Of a stretch of 64,000 nt of DNA, positions 11,640-22,100 are shown piece by piece. Within the stretch, counting starts at the first letter, position 1; the number at the start of each line of letters is the position of its first letter. Made by a program: the position numbers and the translations under genes. The stretch comes from Rapana venosa. Taxonomy: Eukaryota > Mollusca > Gastropoda > Neogastropoda > Muricidae. The notes under the pieces were generated by a model. The model was not told where the DNA came from. It saw nothing but the letters and a program-made list of their open reading frames with translations, and ran no database searches. The stretch is from contig CM054143.1 in NCBI GenBank assembly GCA_028751875.1, forward strand, positions 67,789,194 through 67,853,193. Direction: 5' to 3'.

Positions 11640-13690
11640 GCACGTGAAACACGATATCAAATTACCGCCGCCACCACCACTCAACGCTCGCCATTCCACC
11701 ACCATGACACAAACTGTTCCAGACTTAAAGGCATTGTCTCCACGTGTGAACTACCCCTTAAATAATGAACTCAGACAGCTTATTTCAAATGTAGGAATCA
11801 ACCGCCGCAAAACCAGACGAGGAACTCGCCGGCAAACGTCATCGCCTGTGGTTTGCTTCCCTCACATCTGCCTCCCCCATCACTTCAGACGTCACTGCCA
11901 CAACAACCCTAACCAGAGACAACACTCCTTCACTTCTCTGTCCTCCAGATACTTCATCATTTGTGTGTGACTCTGACATTTGTTCTAACAGAAATGTGTA
12001 TGACGATGTGTATGAGACCACAAGGTCCCTGACTGAACCAGCTCCTCCACCATCTTCCACACCTGACTCACCACTGGAACTCTGGTCTGCTCTTCCTCTG
12101 CGCACGTCTCCTTCATCACCCCTGTCCTCTCCCTCTGAAAGTCACCCTCACTCACCACTGTCATTTTCAACCCCTCTGCCACCATCAAACCTTATCCACA
12201 TATGTTTACGCAGTGCGCAATCTGTCTGCCCATATGTTAAAGCCGACTATCTCGCTGATTTCATATTCGAACAGAACATTGATCTAACTTTTCTCACAGA
12301 AACCTGGCTCAACCCACAAGGTCATGAACCTAAAGTCAAACAACTGACACCACCTGGCTACAAAACTCTTTCTTTTCCCTGACTCTCCCGTGGAGGTGGT
12401 ATTGCTGTTGTCTACAAAGACACTCTGCAACCAGTTCTTTCTTTCTGCCACTCCTTTCCTTTCTCACATGAATTTTTCAATCTGTGAACTCAACCTCAAC
12501 TTACCTGGACATTCTATTACATTTTGCTGCCTTTATCGTCCACCTCCCAGCCGTAACAACAATCTAACATCTTCAGTTTTCCATTAAGAGTTTCAGTCGC
12601 TTCTTGATCACTACAGCCTCTCTCCTAAAAAGCTTATCATTCTTGGCGACTTCAACTTCCATTTCGATAACCAGTCTTCTCCTGATGTCAAGCGTCTTTC
12701 TCTTTCTTTGTCTAACCACTCTCTGTTCCCAGCTGGTGAATGAACCAACTCACAGATCAGGTTATACCTTAGACTGACTCATTACCGATGCTTCACAACA
12801 TCTCGTCACATCTGTATCTGTCACTAATGAACTGGTTTCTGATCATTTTGCCATTCTTTTCTTTCTTAATATCACAAGGCCTATCAAAAAGAAAAAGCGT
12901 GTCACCCGTCGCAATCTCAAGGCCATGACATTCAATCCTTCTCTTCACAAGCTGCTGAACGCCTATCACAAATCCCTGATCACGCTGACCCTTCTGAACA
13001 CTACAACACTGTTCTTAGCCAACTGCTTGACGAGCATGCACCTCCCACTGACCGTGTCCTTCCTGATAGGCCCTGCGCCCCATGGTACACTCACGATATC
13101 CTGGTCGCAAAGCGCAAACGCCGACAACTGGAGCGGCAGTGGCGAAAAACAAAAACTGAAAGAAACAAACAGCTCTTGCATAAACAAAACAAAACCTAAA
13201 CAAAATCTAAACCCTGATTCATTCTGCAAAGACAAACTATTACTCTGCTCAAGTTCTTGATGCCACGTCCATAAATCTCTTTTTTCCCTCACATCAACCC
13301 TCCTGGGATCTGCAAAGCCAAGCCCACTGCCTACTGTTCACAGCCCCTCTGAACTTCCTGCTATATTCTCTTCTTTCTTCTCTGATAAAATCCGCAACAT
13401 TCGCCCCAGATTGGATCCCCAATTCACTGGTATTCCTCTCCTTTTCTTTCACCCAACAAGTGAGAAAGAAATCAAAACGATTCTGAAAGAAATGACAATA
13501 AAATCATGTGATCTTGATACTATACCTGCTTCTCTTTTCACTCAGTGCCTTCCACAAATTATACCCAATATCACAAAAATATAAACTAATCACTTTTTTT
13601 CAGGAATTGTTCCAACTGCCTCAAAACTGAGTAGTTTTACCTCACAAAAAAAAAAAAAAAAGCACGACCTCGAACAACACTCTGAAAATT
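11640..13690 (+). mobile_element. CR1-like LINE, 5' half: ORF2 endonuclease and start of reverse transcriptase
   Basis: Broken + strand frames read in order. A Ser/Pro-rich leader covers 11960-12180. An apurinic-type endonuclease follows: DFIFEQNIDLTFLTETWLNP near 12260, a GY near 12358, a frameshift, CCLYRPP near 12528, and LIILGDFNFHFD near 12637. The linker has APWYTHDILVAKRKRR near 13075. Then come FFSDKIRNIRPRLDPQF near 13375, KSCDLDTIPASLF near 13503 and a GIVPTASK-like stretch near 13600. The endonuclease nicks target DNA to prime reverse transcription. Several frameshifts and stops make this copy dead. It is cut off at about 13690, where a minus-strand RTE begins. The 3'-end fragments at 16555 and 27017 may belong to the same or a related family. 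Confidence 0.85.
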
Positions 13691-16150
13691 TATAACCTGT
13701 ATCCAACCAACCAAGTTGGTTCCCGTCTGTTTGGGGAACAATGGAGAATGCGCCGTGGGTCTCCCCGGGGGAACTGCGCGCCGCCCTGTGGCTTTAACCC
13801 AAACCTGGGGGCAGATTTTTGCGGGTTTTTGCTTAAAGACGGATTTAGGGGTGCTGACTCCGTTTCCCAATGTCTGCGTGCTCTCGTCTCCCCACTGCTC
13901 CCCCCTTTTCGCCTGCCGGCCCCCCACCTGGTGGGGCTCCCCAAACGCGCGGTCTGCGCCAGTCTTCAAGGCTCGTGCAATGCCCCCCCTTTTTCAGGCC
14001 CCTTGCAACATCTTTTACAAACATTGGCCTTCCTGTTGGCTGAGCGTGGCAAGCTCCCCGTACAGAATGTCTTTAGCCATTGCCGTCAGTGCGGGTGCAT
14101 TCCAACCCAGCGCAAAACGTCCGGGGTGAGCAGGAAAACATGCTATGTTCCTCCCCTTTTCCAGGATCTCTTTGTTGGAAACATGGTCCTCCCATTGACC
14201 CCAAAGGCCCTTTAGGCAGCTTTGGGGGAAGGTTTGGCCTGCTTTTCTTGTGGCGTTTTGAGTCCCCTCGCACCGTACAGAAAATTCTAGCACCGGCTTT
14301 CCATTTTGGTCTTGTCTTGGGGTACAGGGGTTTCTCCCAATCTCTTTGCAACGACCCTTGCTGCGGTGCCTTCCCAAATCTGGAGTTCAGCTTGTCCGGG
14401 CTGAGCTACTGAGATGGCAGAGCAAGGTCGTGAAGTTTCCACACGTCGAGGGGCTTCGCCCCTGGGAGGAAGGGCGACTGACATCTTGGGCCCCGGGTCG
14501 TTTTTGATGCGATCGCAGCCGAACTCAGTGCAGGATGCGCAAAGCATGTGGGTTTTGGGGGGCGCCTCATGTTTCTGTCAAGGGGGCGTACGGGAAAAGC
14601 ATCTCCGTAAAGGGCTTTTTCTACCTTTTCTTGCAGGGCGCGGGGGTTGAAAAAGGCTCCGCGGTCTGTGTGCAGGTAGACCCCTCTTCATTCTAAAGGG
14701 GTAGCGCGCAGCAGAAAACAGGGGTGCCGATAAAAGGGGGGGGGGGGGGGGGGAGGGGCAGCCCCGCTTTTCCCCCCTTGAGGGGAAAAGGGGCCCGGAG
14801 GAGAACGGCTGGACGTGCCTTTTATATTCTCATGAAGAATGATCATCCTCAGGGCTTGGGGGAATAATTTTCTGCAGGGGTGTGAAAACCCTGCCCCCCC
14901 CGCCCCAATCGAACCCTTGGTCAATCAATGAAGGGGATGTACAAGGGGGCTCCGCTTTAGACACTTCTCTTCAGCTGTCTCAGGGGGGAATTCATGTCGA
15001 TCGTTGACCTCAGCCGAAAGCCCCACTGTGCCCCAGGGGAAACCCTCTGGAGAGACTGCAGCCCGGTTTAGTATGGGCCGGGGGAAAGTCTTTCCCACAA
15101 TGCTTAGGGGATATCACGTATTTGTTTCAATCGCTGCGATCGCCTTTTTTCTTTACAGCGGGGGATTTGGCACGCGCATGGCTTAGGGCCCGGTCCCTTC
15201 CCCCACCGGACAGCGTTCGTGGAGATGCTCGGGGCGTCGTTTTCCCCCTTTTATGATCTCAGGGGGGGCATCGTTTCCGGGGCTTTGCGCTTGCTAGGAG
15301 TCAAAGCCTGCATCTTTAAAGGTGGGGATATCAAGCTCTGCATGACTGGGAGGGGTTGTGTTTTCCACGCGTGTCTGTACAATGGTCCCCCCTCGATAAG
15401 CTCTTGATAATGCTCTGCCCCCTTTTCAAATTTTCTTAAGGGGGGGTGATGTTTCCCAGTGTTGACTTCAGGGGGGGGTCTTTTTTTGTGCATGGGCCAA
15501 GGGCCTTTTTCTACCCTTTGGGATGGCAGAAAATTTCCACAATCAGCAGACACTAACTTTGACAAATTTTGCCAGTAGCTATTGGGGGGGCTTTCCACAA
15601 TCCTTGAGCATCACTTTGGCTTTTTAAAGGGGCCCAGGGGGTCCTGTCATGGGTTTTTTGTTTTGGGGAGGGGCTCTTTTGGGTGAGAGGGGGGGGTCGA
15701 GTTCAGAAATTTCGGCTTCAAACCAGTCGGGGTTTTTCTGTTCTCTCTTTCCGAAGGTGTTGACAGCGGACTTGTGTGTGGCATCACGGATGTGGTTCCA
15801 TCTCTCTTCCGCACTGGTGGTTGGGCAGTTGCTGAGGGCCTCCTGGATGGTGTCAGCAAAACGTTCCCGAAGCTCAGGAAATGAGGTCATGGCTGTATTG
15901 ATGCGTGGTCGCCCTTTGTGGATCGGTGGATTCGTCTGGGTTGGAGCCGCACCTTGCTTGCGACCCTGGAGTGGTCGGTGCCGCAGTCAGCGCTGTGGTA
16001 GCTGCGAGTACTGAGGACACAGTTCAGCAAGGGCCTGCGTGTAATGATGAGATCCAGCTGGTGCCAGTGACGAGATCTGGGATGCCGCCAGGACACTCTG
16101 TGGCCGGGTTTTGTGGGGAAGAACGTGTTTGTGATGCAGAGATCATTTTC
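13690..16150 (-). mobile_element. RTE-clade LINE (family RTE-a), minus strand, homopolymer-riddled
   Basis: On the minus strand the whole order of an RTE ORF can be followed despite shifting frames. The endonuclease end (SWRHPRSRHWHQLDLIITRR, then SADCGTDHS) lies near 16090-15940. A linker SAEERWNHIRDATHKSA and FGKREQKNPDWF lies near 15820-15720. YWQNLSK and EHYQEL lie near 15580-15410. Reverse transcriptase blocks are CNN.RG.PLSIVGK.F near 15130, a FIDLTK-like block near 14920, and a VYLHTDRGAFFN-like block near 14680. A KDILYGELAT block lies near 14055. G and C homopolymers are inflated throughout, so nearly every block is frameshifted. RTE elements encode one protein with endonuclease plus reverse transcriptase. 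The copy is inactive as read. Confidence 0.85.
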
Positions 16151-16154
16151 CTGT

Positions 16155-16554
16155 AGATAATGATGATTGATTTCCTGCAGATAATGATGGTTTCCTGCAC
16201 ATAATGATTATCTCCTTCACATAATGATGGTCTCTTGCACATAATGATTGTCTCCTGCACATAATGATGGTCTCTTGCACATAATGATTGTCTCCTGTGC
16301 ATAATGATGGTTTCCTGCACATAATGATTGTCTCCTGCACATAATGATGGTTTCCTGCACATAATGATGATTTCCTGCACATAATGATGATTTCCTGCAG
16401 ATAATGATGACTTGCTGCACATAATGATGGCCTCTTGCACATAATGATTGTCTCCTGCACATAATGATGGTTCCTGCACATAATGATGGTTTCCTGCACA
16501 TAATGGTGATTTCCTGCACGTAATGATGGTTGCCTGCACATAATGATGATTTAG
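16155..16554. repeat. 20-bp minisatellite (ATAATGATGGTTTCCTGCAC), left part
   Basis: About 20 tandem units with a few substitutions (GATTGTCTCC, GATGATTTCC variants). The array is interrupted at about 16555 by a LINE 3' end and resumes at about 17208. Confidence 0.95.
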
Positions 16555-17207
16555 TCCTCAGAAAGAAAAAAATCTGAGCACATTACTCCTCTCTTGCGAT
16601 CTCTCCACTGGCTGCCTGTGTCACAGAGGGTAAACTATAAGATCTGTACCCTCTGTTACAAAAGTCTCCACAAAACAGCACCTTCCTACCTCTGTGAATG
16701 TCTTCACTTGTACACTCCTTCTCGTTCCCTCCGCTCTGCTGCAGATACCTTGCGCTTAAGAATACCTAGATTCAACCAGTCCATTGTTGGCCATCGCTCT
16801 TTCTCTGTTTCTGGTCCAGTGATCTGGAACGACCTCCCTCTCTCTCTTGGTCAAAATCCTACTTATGATGCTTTTAAATCCAGCCTAAAGACGCATTTAT
16901 TTCAAACCCAAGATTCTCCCCTCTTGTTTCCTCTCATTTCTGTCCCTGCCCTCAACAACCAACTCCCCCCCCCCCACCCCCCCATCACCCTGCCCAAGTG
17001 TACAACCTTTGTGTGTGTGTGTGTGTGTGTGTGGGCGCGCGTGTGTGTGCCGGTGTGTGTGTTTACATTTGAATTTGTAAAAATCTATTAATTGTAACTT
17101 GCTGCATGTGAAAGACTAGGATGAATGAAAGCGCTTTGATTTGTGTTGTGTGGGGGTTTTTTGCAAGATATAGCGCTGTATAAATTCCATGTATTATTAT
17201 TATTATT
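16555..17207 (+). mobile_element. CR1-like LINE 3' end (family B), inserted inside a minisatellite
   Basis: An open frame from 16594 reads SLHWLPVSQRVNYKICTLCY, then AADTLRLRIPRFNQS and SFSVSGPVIWNDLPLSL, ending FKSSLKTHLFQT near 16905. This is the characteristic C-terminus of CR1/L2-like reverse transcriptases. The 3' UTR has a poly-C and GT run, then AAAGCGCTTTGATTTG, GATATAGCGCTGTATAAAT and an (ATT)n tail. It is 5'-truncated, typical of LINE insertion. Minisatellite units flank both sides. Confidence 0.9.
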
Positions 17208-17262
17208 TCCTGCACATAATGATGGTTTCCTGCAAAAAATGATGGTTTCCTGCAGATAACTG
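17208..17262. repeat. 20-bp minisatellite, right part
   Basis: Three more units of TTCCTGCACATAATGATGG type (one with AAAAATG) follow the LINE tail, showing the array predates the insertion. Confidence 0.9.
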
Positions 17263-17620
17263 TACAATTGTAACTGTATGATTCAATGCCATTTTGGAAG
17301 GGATATTCATCTGGAATGGATCAGTGCTTCACCACTTACACCTTCCATGCCAAGGGACCCAAATAATCTGTACTGTAGTACACTGTTGTACTCCCTTGAA
17401 CAGCCTGTAACACACTGTAGTACTCCTTTCTGGACTGTTGTCAGTCAATATTTGGGCAGAAAATAGCCAAATTAATCGAAGATATTTTCATCATTGAAGA
17501 GTTCATTATCAAAATATTGACAGTACCTTCCCACACAGCCCTTCATGGGATGATTAAAGTGTTTTTGACTTGACTTGACTTGACTTGACTTGACTTGACT
17601 TGACTTGACTTGACAGCTTC
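17263..17620. mobile_element. Unassigned stretch ending in a (TTGAC)n tail
   Basis: No gene is recognised from 17263 to 17550. The end GATTAAAGTGTTTTTGACTTG followed by about nine TTGAC/CTTGA pentamers (17560-17615) resembles the retroposon tail at 35010-35045 (AAAGATCATTTTGACTTGAC), so this may be a retroposon 3' end. Confidence 0.5.
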
Positions 17621-17721
17621 TTGTTGGGCAGGTTTCCGCTCTAAACTAGAATAGTGTGACACCGCCAACCACAGGGTTGAAGTCACTGCCGCCAAAGGCT
17701 GCTGCTGTAGCCACCCAGGTT

Positions 17722-18195
17722 GGTGACTGCTTTCTACACCACCCTTGTTCTGGTGACTGCTTTCTACACCACCCTTGTTCTGGTGACTGCTTTCTACACC
17801 ACCCTTGTTCTGGTGACTGCTTTCTACACCACCCTTGTTCTGGTGACTGCTTTCTACACCACCCTTGTTCTGGTGACTGCTTTCTACACCACCCTTGTTC
17901 TGGTGACTGCTTTCTACAGCACCCTTGTTCTGGTGACTGCTTTCTACACCACCCTTGTTCTGGTGACTGCTTTCTACACCACCCTTGTTCTGGTGACTGC
18001 TTTCTACACCACCCTTGTTCTGGTGACTGCTTTCTACACCACCCTTGTTCTGGTGACTGCTTTCTACACCACCCTTGTTCTGGTGACTGCTTTCTACACC
18101 ACCCTTGTTCTGGTGACTGCTTTCTACACCACCCTTGTTCTGGTGACTGCTTTCTACACCACCCTTGATTCTGGTGACTGCTTTCTACACCTTTT
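17722..18195. repeat. 30-bp tandem array, 15 almost identical units
   Basis: The unit GGTGACTGCTTTCTACACCA + CCCTTGTTCT repeats 15 times with essentially one internal substitution (CAGC for CACC near 17917) plus a final partial unit. Because 30 is divisible by three, all frames stay open (for example GDCFLHHPCS repeated). I treat this as a repeat, not a protein. Homogeneity implies recent expansion. Confidence 0.95.
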
Positions 18196-18279
18196 CAATC
18201 ATGAATAACCAGCAGTTCCCCCCCCCCCCCCCTTTCCTGGTGTTCCTCTCATTCAACTCCTTTTCTTGTTCATAGCCCA

Positions 18280-18500
18280 TGGGACAGACAAACTACACAG
18301 ACAACACACACTACAAACTACGCACACAGACAACAAACTTCACACACACACACAGACAACAAACTTCACACACACAGACAACACAGACTACAAACACTTC
18401 ACTGACGGAGACAGCACAGGCTATGAAAACTACACAGGCACAGATATGTATACACAAACTAGGAAGATTATACACACAGACAACAGCACAGGTTCGGTGT
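18280..18500. repeat. ACA-rich degenerate tandem repeat
   Basis: Units of the ACACAGACAACA and CTACAAACT type occur. Thr/Gln-rich frames are artefacts. Confidence 0.7.
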
Positions 18501-18569
18501 GGACTTGTCTCAGAGGTTTGGGCAACGAGTTAAAACTTCCACTGACGGCAATGAGGACCTTGTGTGATA

Positions 18570-18665
18570 TTCATAGATGAGAGAGGAGAGAGGAGATGAG
18601 AGAGAGAGAGAGAGATGAATGAGAAGGCGAGGAGGAGGGAGAGGAGAGAGAGAAGGAGATTTGAA
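18570..18665. repeat. GA-rich tract
   Basis: GAGAGAGGAGA-type sequence without longer structure. Confidence 0.85.
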
Positions 18666-19104
18666 CGAATTTTATTTTTCAGAGGGTCACAAATTAAGCA
18701 TTACCTGCATTTTTTTAAAACATATAACCCTCGAAAGACATAAAAATGAATGAGACAGACAGACAGACAGAGACACAGAGAGAACACTGAACTCTTAACT
18801 TTGAGCTCTGAACTCTGAATTTGTTTAATTCACATCGGCTTTTGGCCACCTTTTCCTGTTGCCGCGCGCTCACATACACACACACACACACACACACAAC
18901 AAACACACACACACACACCACACACACACCACACACTACAACAACACACGCATACACACACAGAGTGTGCATTATTCAGTGACATTTACAGTCATGCAGA
19001 CAAATCCAGTGTTGAACAGGGATGTCATGAAACACTAAAGGCCCCCCCACACACACCAACACTGCCCTTAGTGCAGTTCTCCCTGAGTCTGCTTTCTCTG
19101 CACA
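18666..19104. other. Unassigned, with CA microsatellite
   Basis: A (CAGA)n run lies at 18750-18775 and a CA-rich block at 18870-18962. No gene is seen before the large satellite starts. Confidence 0.6.
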
Positions 19105-22100
19105 GGGATCAGAAGTGAAGTGAAGCCAGACATCAGAAGTGAAGTGAAGCCAGACATCAGAAGTGAAGTGAAGTGAAGCCAGACATCAGAAGTGAAGTGA
19201 AGAGAAGCCAGACATCAGAAGTGAAGTGAAGAGAGGCCAGACATCAGAAGTGAAGTGAAGAGAGGCCAGACATCAGAAGTGAAGTGAAGCCAGACATCAA
19301 AAGTGAAGTGAAGTGAAGCCAGACATCAGAAGTGAACTAAAGAGAAGCCAGACATCAGAAGTGAAGAGAGGCCAGACATCAGAAGTGAAGTGAAGTAAAG
19401 CCAGACATCAGAAGTGAAGTGAAGAGAGGCCAGACATCAGAAGTGAAGTGAAGAGAGGCCAGACATCAGAAGTGAAGAGAAGAGAGGCCAGACATCAGAA
19501 GTGAAGAGAGGCCAGACATCAGAAGTGAAGAGAAGAGAGGCCAGACATCAGAAGTGAAGAGAAGAGAGGCCAGACATCAGAAGTGAAGAGAAGAGAGGCC
19601 AGACATCAGAAGTGAAGAGAGGCCAGACATCAGAAGTGAAGAGAGGCCAGACATCAGAAGTGAAGTGAAGAGAGGCCAGACATCAGAAGTGAAGTGAAGA
19701 GAGGCCAGACATCAGAAGTGAAGTGAAGAGAGGCCAGACATCAGAAGTGAAGAGAAGAGAGGCCAGACATCAGAAGTGAAGAGAGGCCAGACATCAGAAG
19801 TGAAGTGAAGAGAGGCCAGACATCAGAAGTGAAGAGAAGAGAGGCCAGACATCAGAAGTGAAGAGAGGCCAGACATCAGAAGTGAAGAGAAGAGAGGCCA
19901 GACATCAGAAGTGAAGAGAAGAGAGGCCAGACATCAGAAGTGAAGAGAAGAGAGGCCAGACATCAGAAGTGAAGAGAGGCCAGACATCAGAAGTGAAGAG
20001 AGGCCAGACATCAGAAGTGAAGTGAAGAGAGGCCAGACATCAGAAGTGAAGTGAAGAGAGGCCAGACATCAGAAGTGAAGAGAGGCCAGACATCAGAAGT
20101 GAAGTGAAGAGAGGCCAGACATCAGAAGTGAAGTGAAGAGAGGCCAGACATCAGAAGTGAAGAGAGGCCAGACATCAGAAGTGAAGAGAAGAGAGGCCAG
20201 ACATCAGAAGTGAAGAGAGGCCAGACATCAGAAGTGAAGAGAGGCCAGACATCAGAAGTGAAGAGAAGAGAGGCCAGACATCAGAAGTGAAGAGAGGCCA
20301 GACATCAGAAGTGAAGAGAGGCCAGACATCAGAAGTGAAGAGAACAGAGGCCAGACATCAGAAGTGAAGAGAGGCCAGACATCAGAAGTGAAGTGAAGAG
20401 AGGCCAGACATCAGAAGTGAAGTGAAGAGAGGCCAGACATCAGAAGTGAAGAGAGGCCAGACATCAGAAGTGAAGTGAAGAGAGGCCAGACATCAGAAGT
20501 GAAGAGAAGCCAGACATAAGAAGTGAAGTGAAGAGAGGCCAGACATCAGAAGTGAAGAGAAGCCAGACATCAGAAGTGAAGAGAAGCCAGACATCAGAAG
20601 TGAAGTGAAGAGAGGCCAGACATCAGAAGTGAAGTGAAGCCAGACATCAGAAGTGAAGTGAAGAGAGGCCAGACATCAGAAGTGAATAAAGAGAAGCCAG
20701 ACATCAGAAGTGAAGTGAAGAGAGGCCAGACATCAGAAGTGAAGAGAAGCCAGACATCAGAAGTGAAGAGAAGCCAGACATCAGAAGTGAAGAGAAGCCA
20801 GACATCAGAAGTGAAGAGAAGCCAGACATAAGAAGTGAAGTGAAGAGAGGCCAGACATCAGAAGTGAAGAGAAGCCAGACATCAGAAGTGAAGAGAGGCC
20901 AGACATCAGAAGTGAAGAGAAGCCAGACATAAGAAGTGAAGTGAAGAGAGGCCAGACATCAGAAGTGAAGAGAAGCCAGACATCAGAAGTGAAGAGAAGC
21001 CAGACATCAGAAGTGAAGTGAAGAGAGGCCAGACATCAGAAGTGAAGTGAAGCCAGACATCAGAAGTGAAGTGAAGAGAGGCCAGACATCAGAAGTGAAT
21101 AAAGAGAAGCCAGACATCAGAACTGAAGTGAAGCCAGACATCAGAAGTGAAGTGAAGTGAAGCCAGACATCAGAAGTGAAGTGAAGAGAAGCCAGACATC
21201 AGAACTGAAGTGAAGCCAGACATCAGAAGTGAAGTGAAGAGAAGCCAGACATCAGAAGTGAAGTGAAGTGAAGCCAGACATCAGAAGTGAAATGAAGAGA
21301 AGCCAGACATCAGAAGTGAATAAAGAGAAGCCAGACATCAGAAGTGAAGTGAAGCCAGACATCAGAAGTGAAGTGAAGTGAAGCCAGACATCAGAAGTGA
21401 AGTGAAGAGAAGCCAGACATCAGAAGTGAAGTGAAGAGAGGCCAGACATCAGAAGTGAAGTGAAGAGAGGCCAGACATCAGAACTGAAGTGAAGAGAAGC
21501 CAGACATCAGAAGTGAAGTAAAGCCAGACATCAGAAGTGAAGTGAAGAGAGGCCAGACATCAGAAGTGAAGTAAAGCCAGACATCAGAAGTGAACTAAAG
21601 AGAAGCCAGACATCAGAAGTGAAGTGAAGCCAGACATCAGAAGTGAAGAGAAGAGAGGCCAGACATCAGAAGTGAAGAGAAGAGAGGCCAGACATCAGAA
21701 GTGAAGTGAAGAGAAGCCAGACATCAAAAGTGAAGTGAAGAGAGGCCAGACATCAGAACTGAAGTGAAGAGAAGCCAGACATCAGAAGTGAAGTAAAGCC
21801 AGACATCAGAAGTGAAGTGAAGAGAGGCCAGACATCAGAAGTGAAGTAAAGCCAGACATCAGAAGTGAACTAAAGAGAAGCCAGACATCAGAAGTGAAGA
21901 GAAGCCAGACATCAGAAGTGAAGAGAAGCCAGACATCAGAAGTGAACTAAAGAGAAGCCAGACATCAGAAGTGAAGAGAGGCCAGACATCAGAAGTGAAG
22001 AGAAGCCAGACATCAGAAGTGAAGTGAAGAGAGGCCAGACATCAGAAGTGAAGAGAAGCCAGACATCAGAAGTGAAGAGAAGCCAGACATCAGAAGTGAA

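Noticed and set aside
16155..18195. CRISPR-like regular arrays
   Set aside because: The repeats are head-to-tail with no unique spacers, adjacent to LINE sequence in a eukaryotic genome; these are minisatellites.
17656..18208. Repeat protein (GDCFLHHPCS or VTAFYTTLVL repeated)
   Set aside because: The 30-bp unit keeps all frames open automatically; no upstream exon, signal or conserved domain supports coding.
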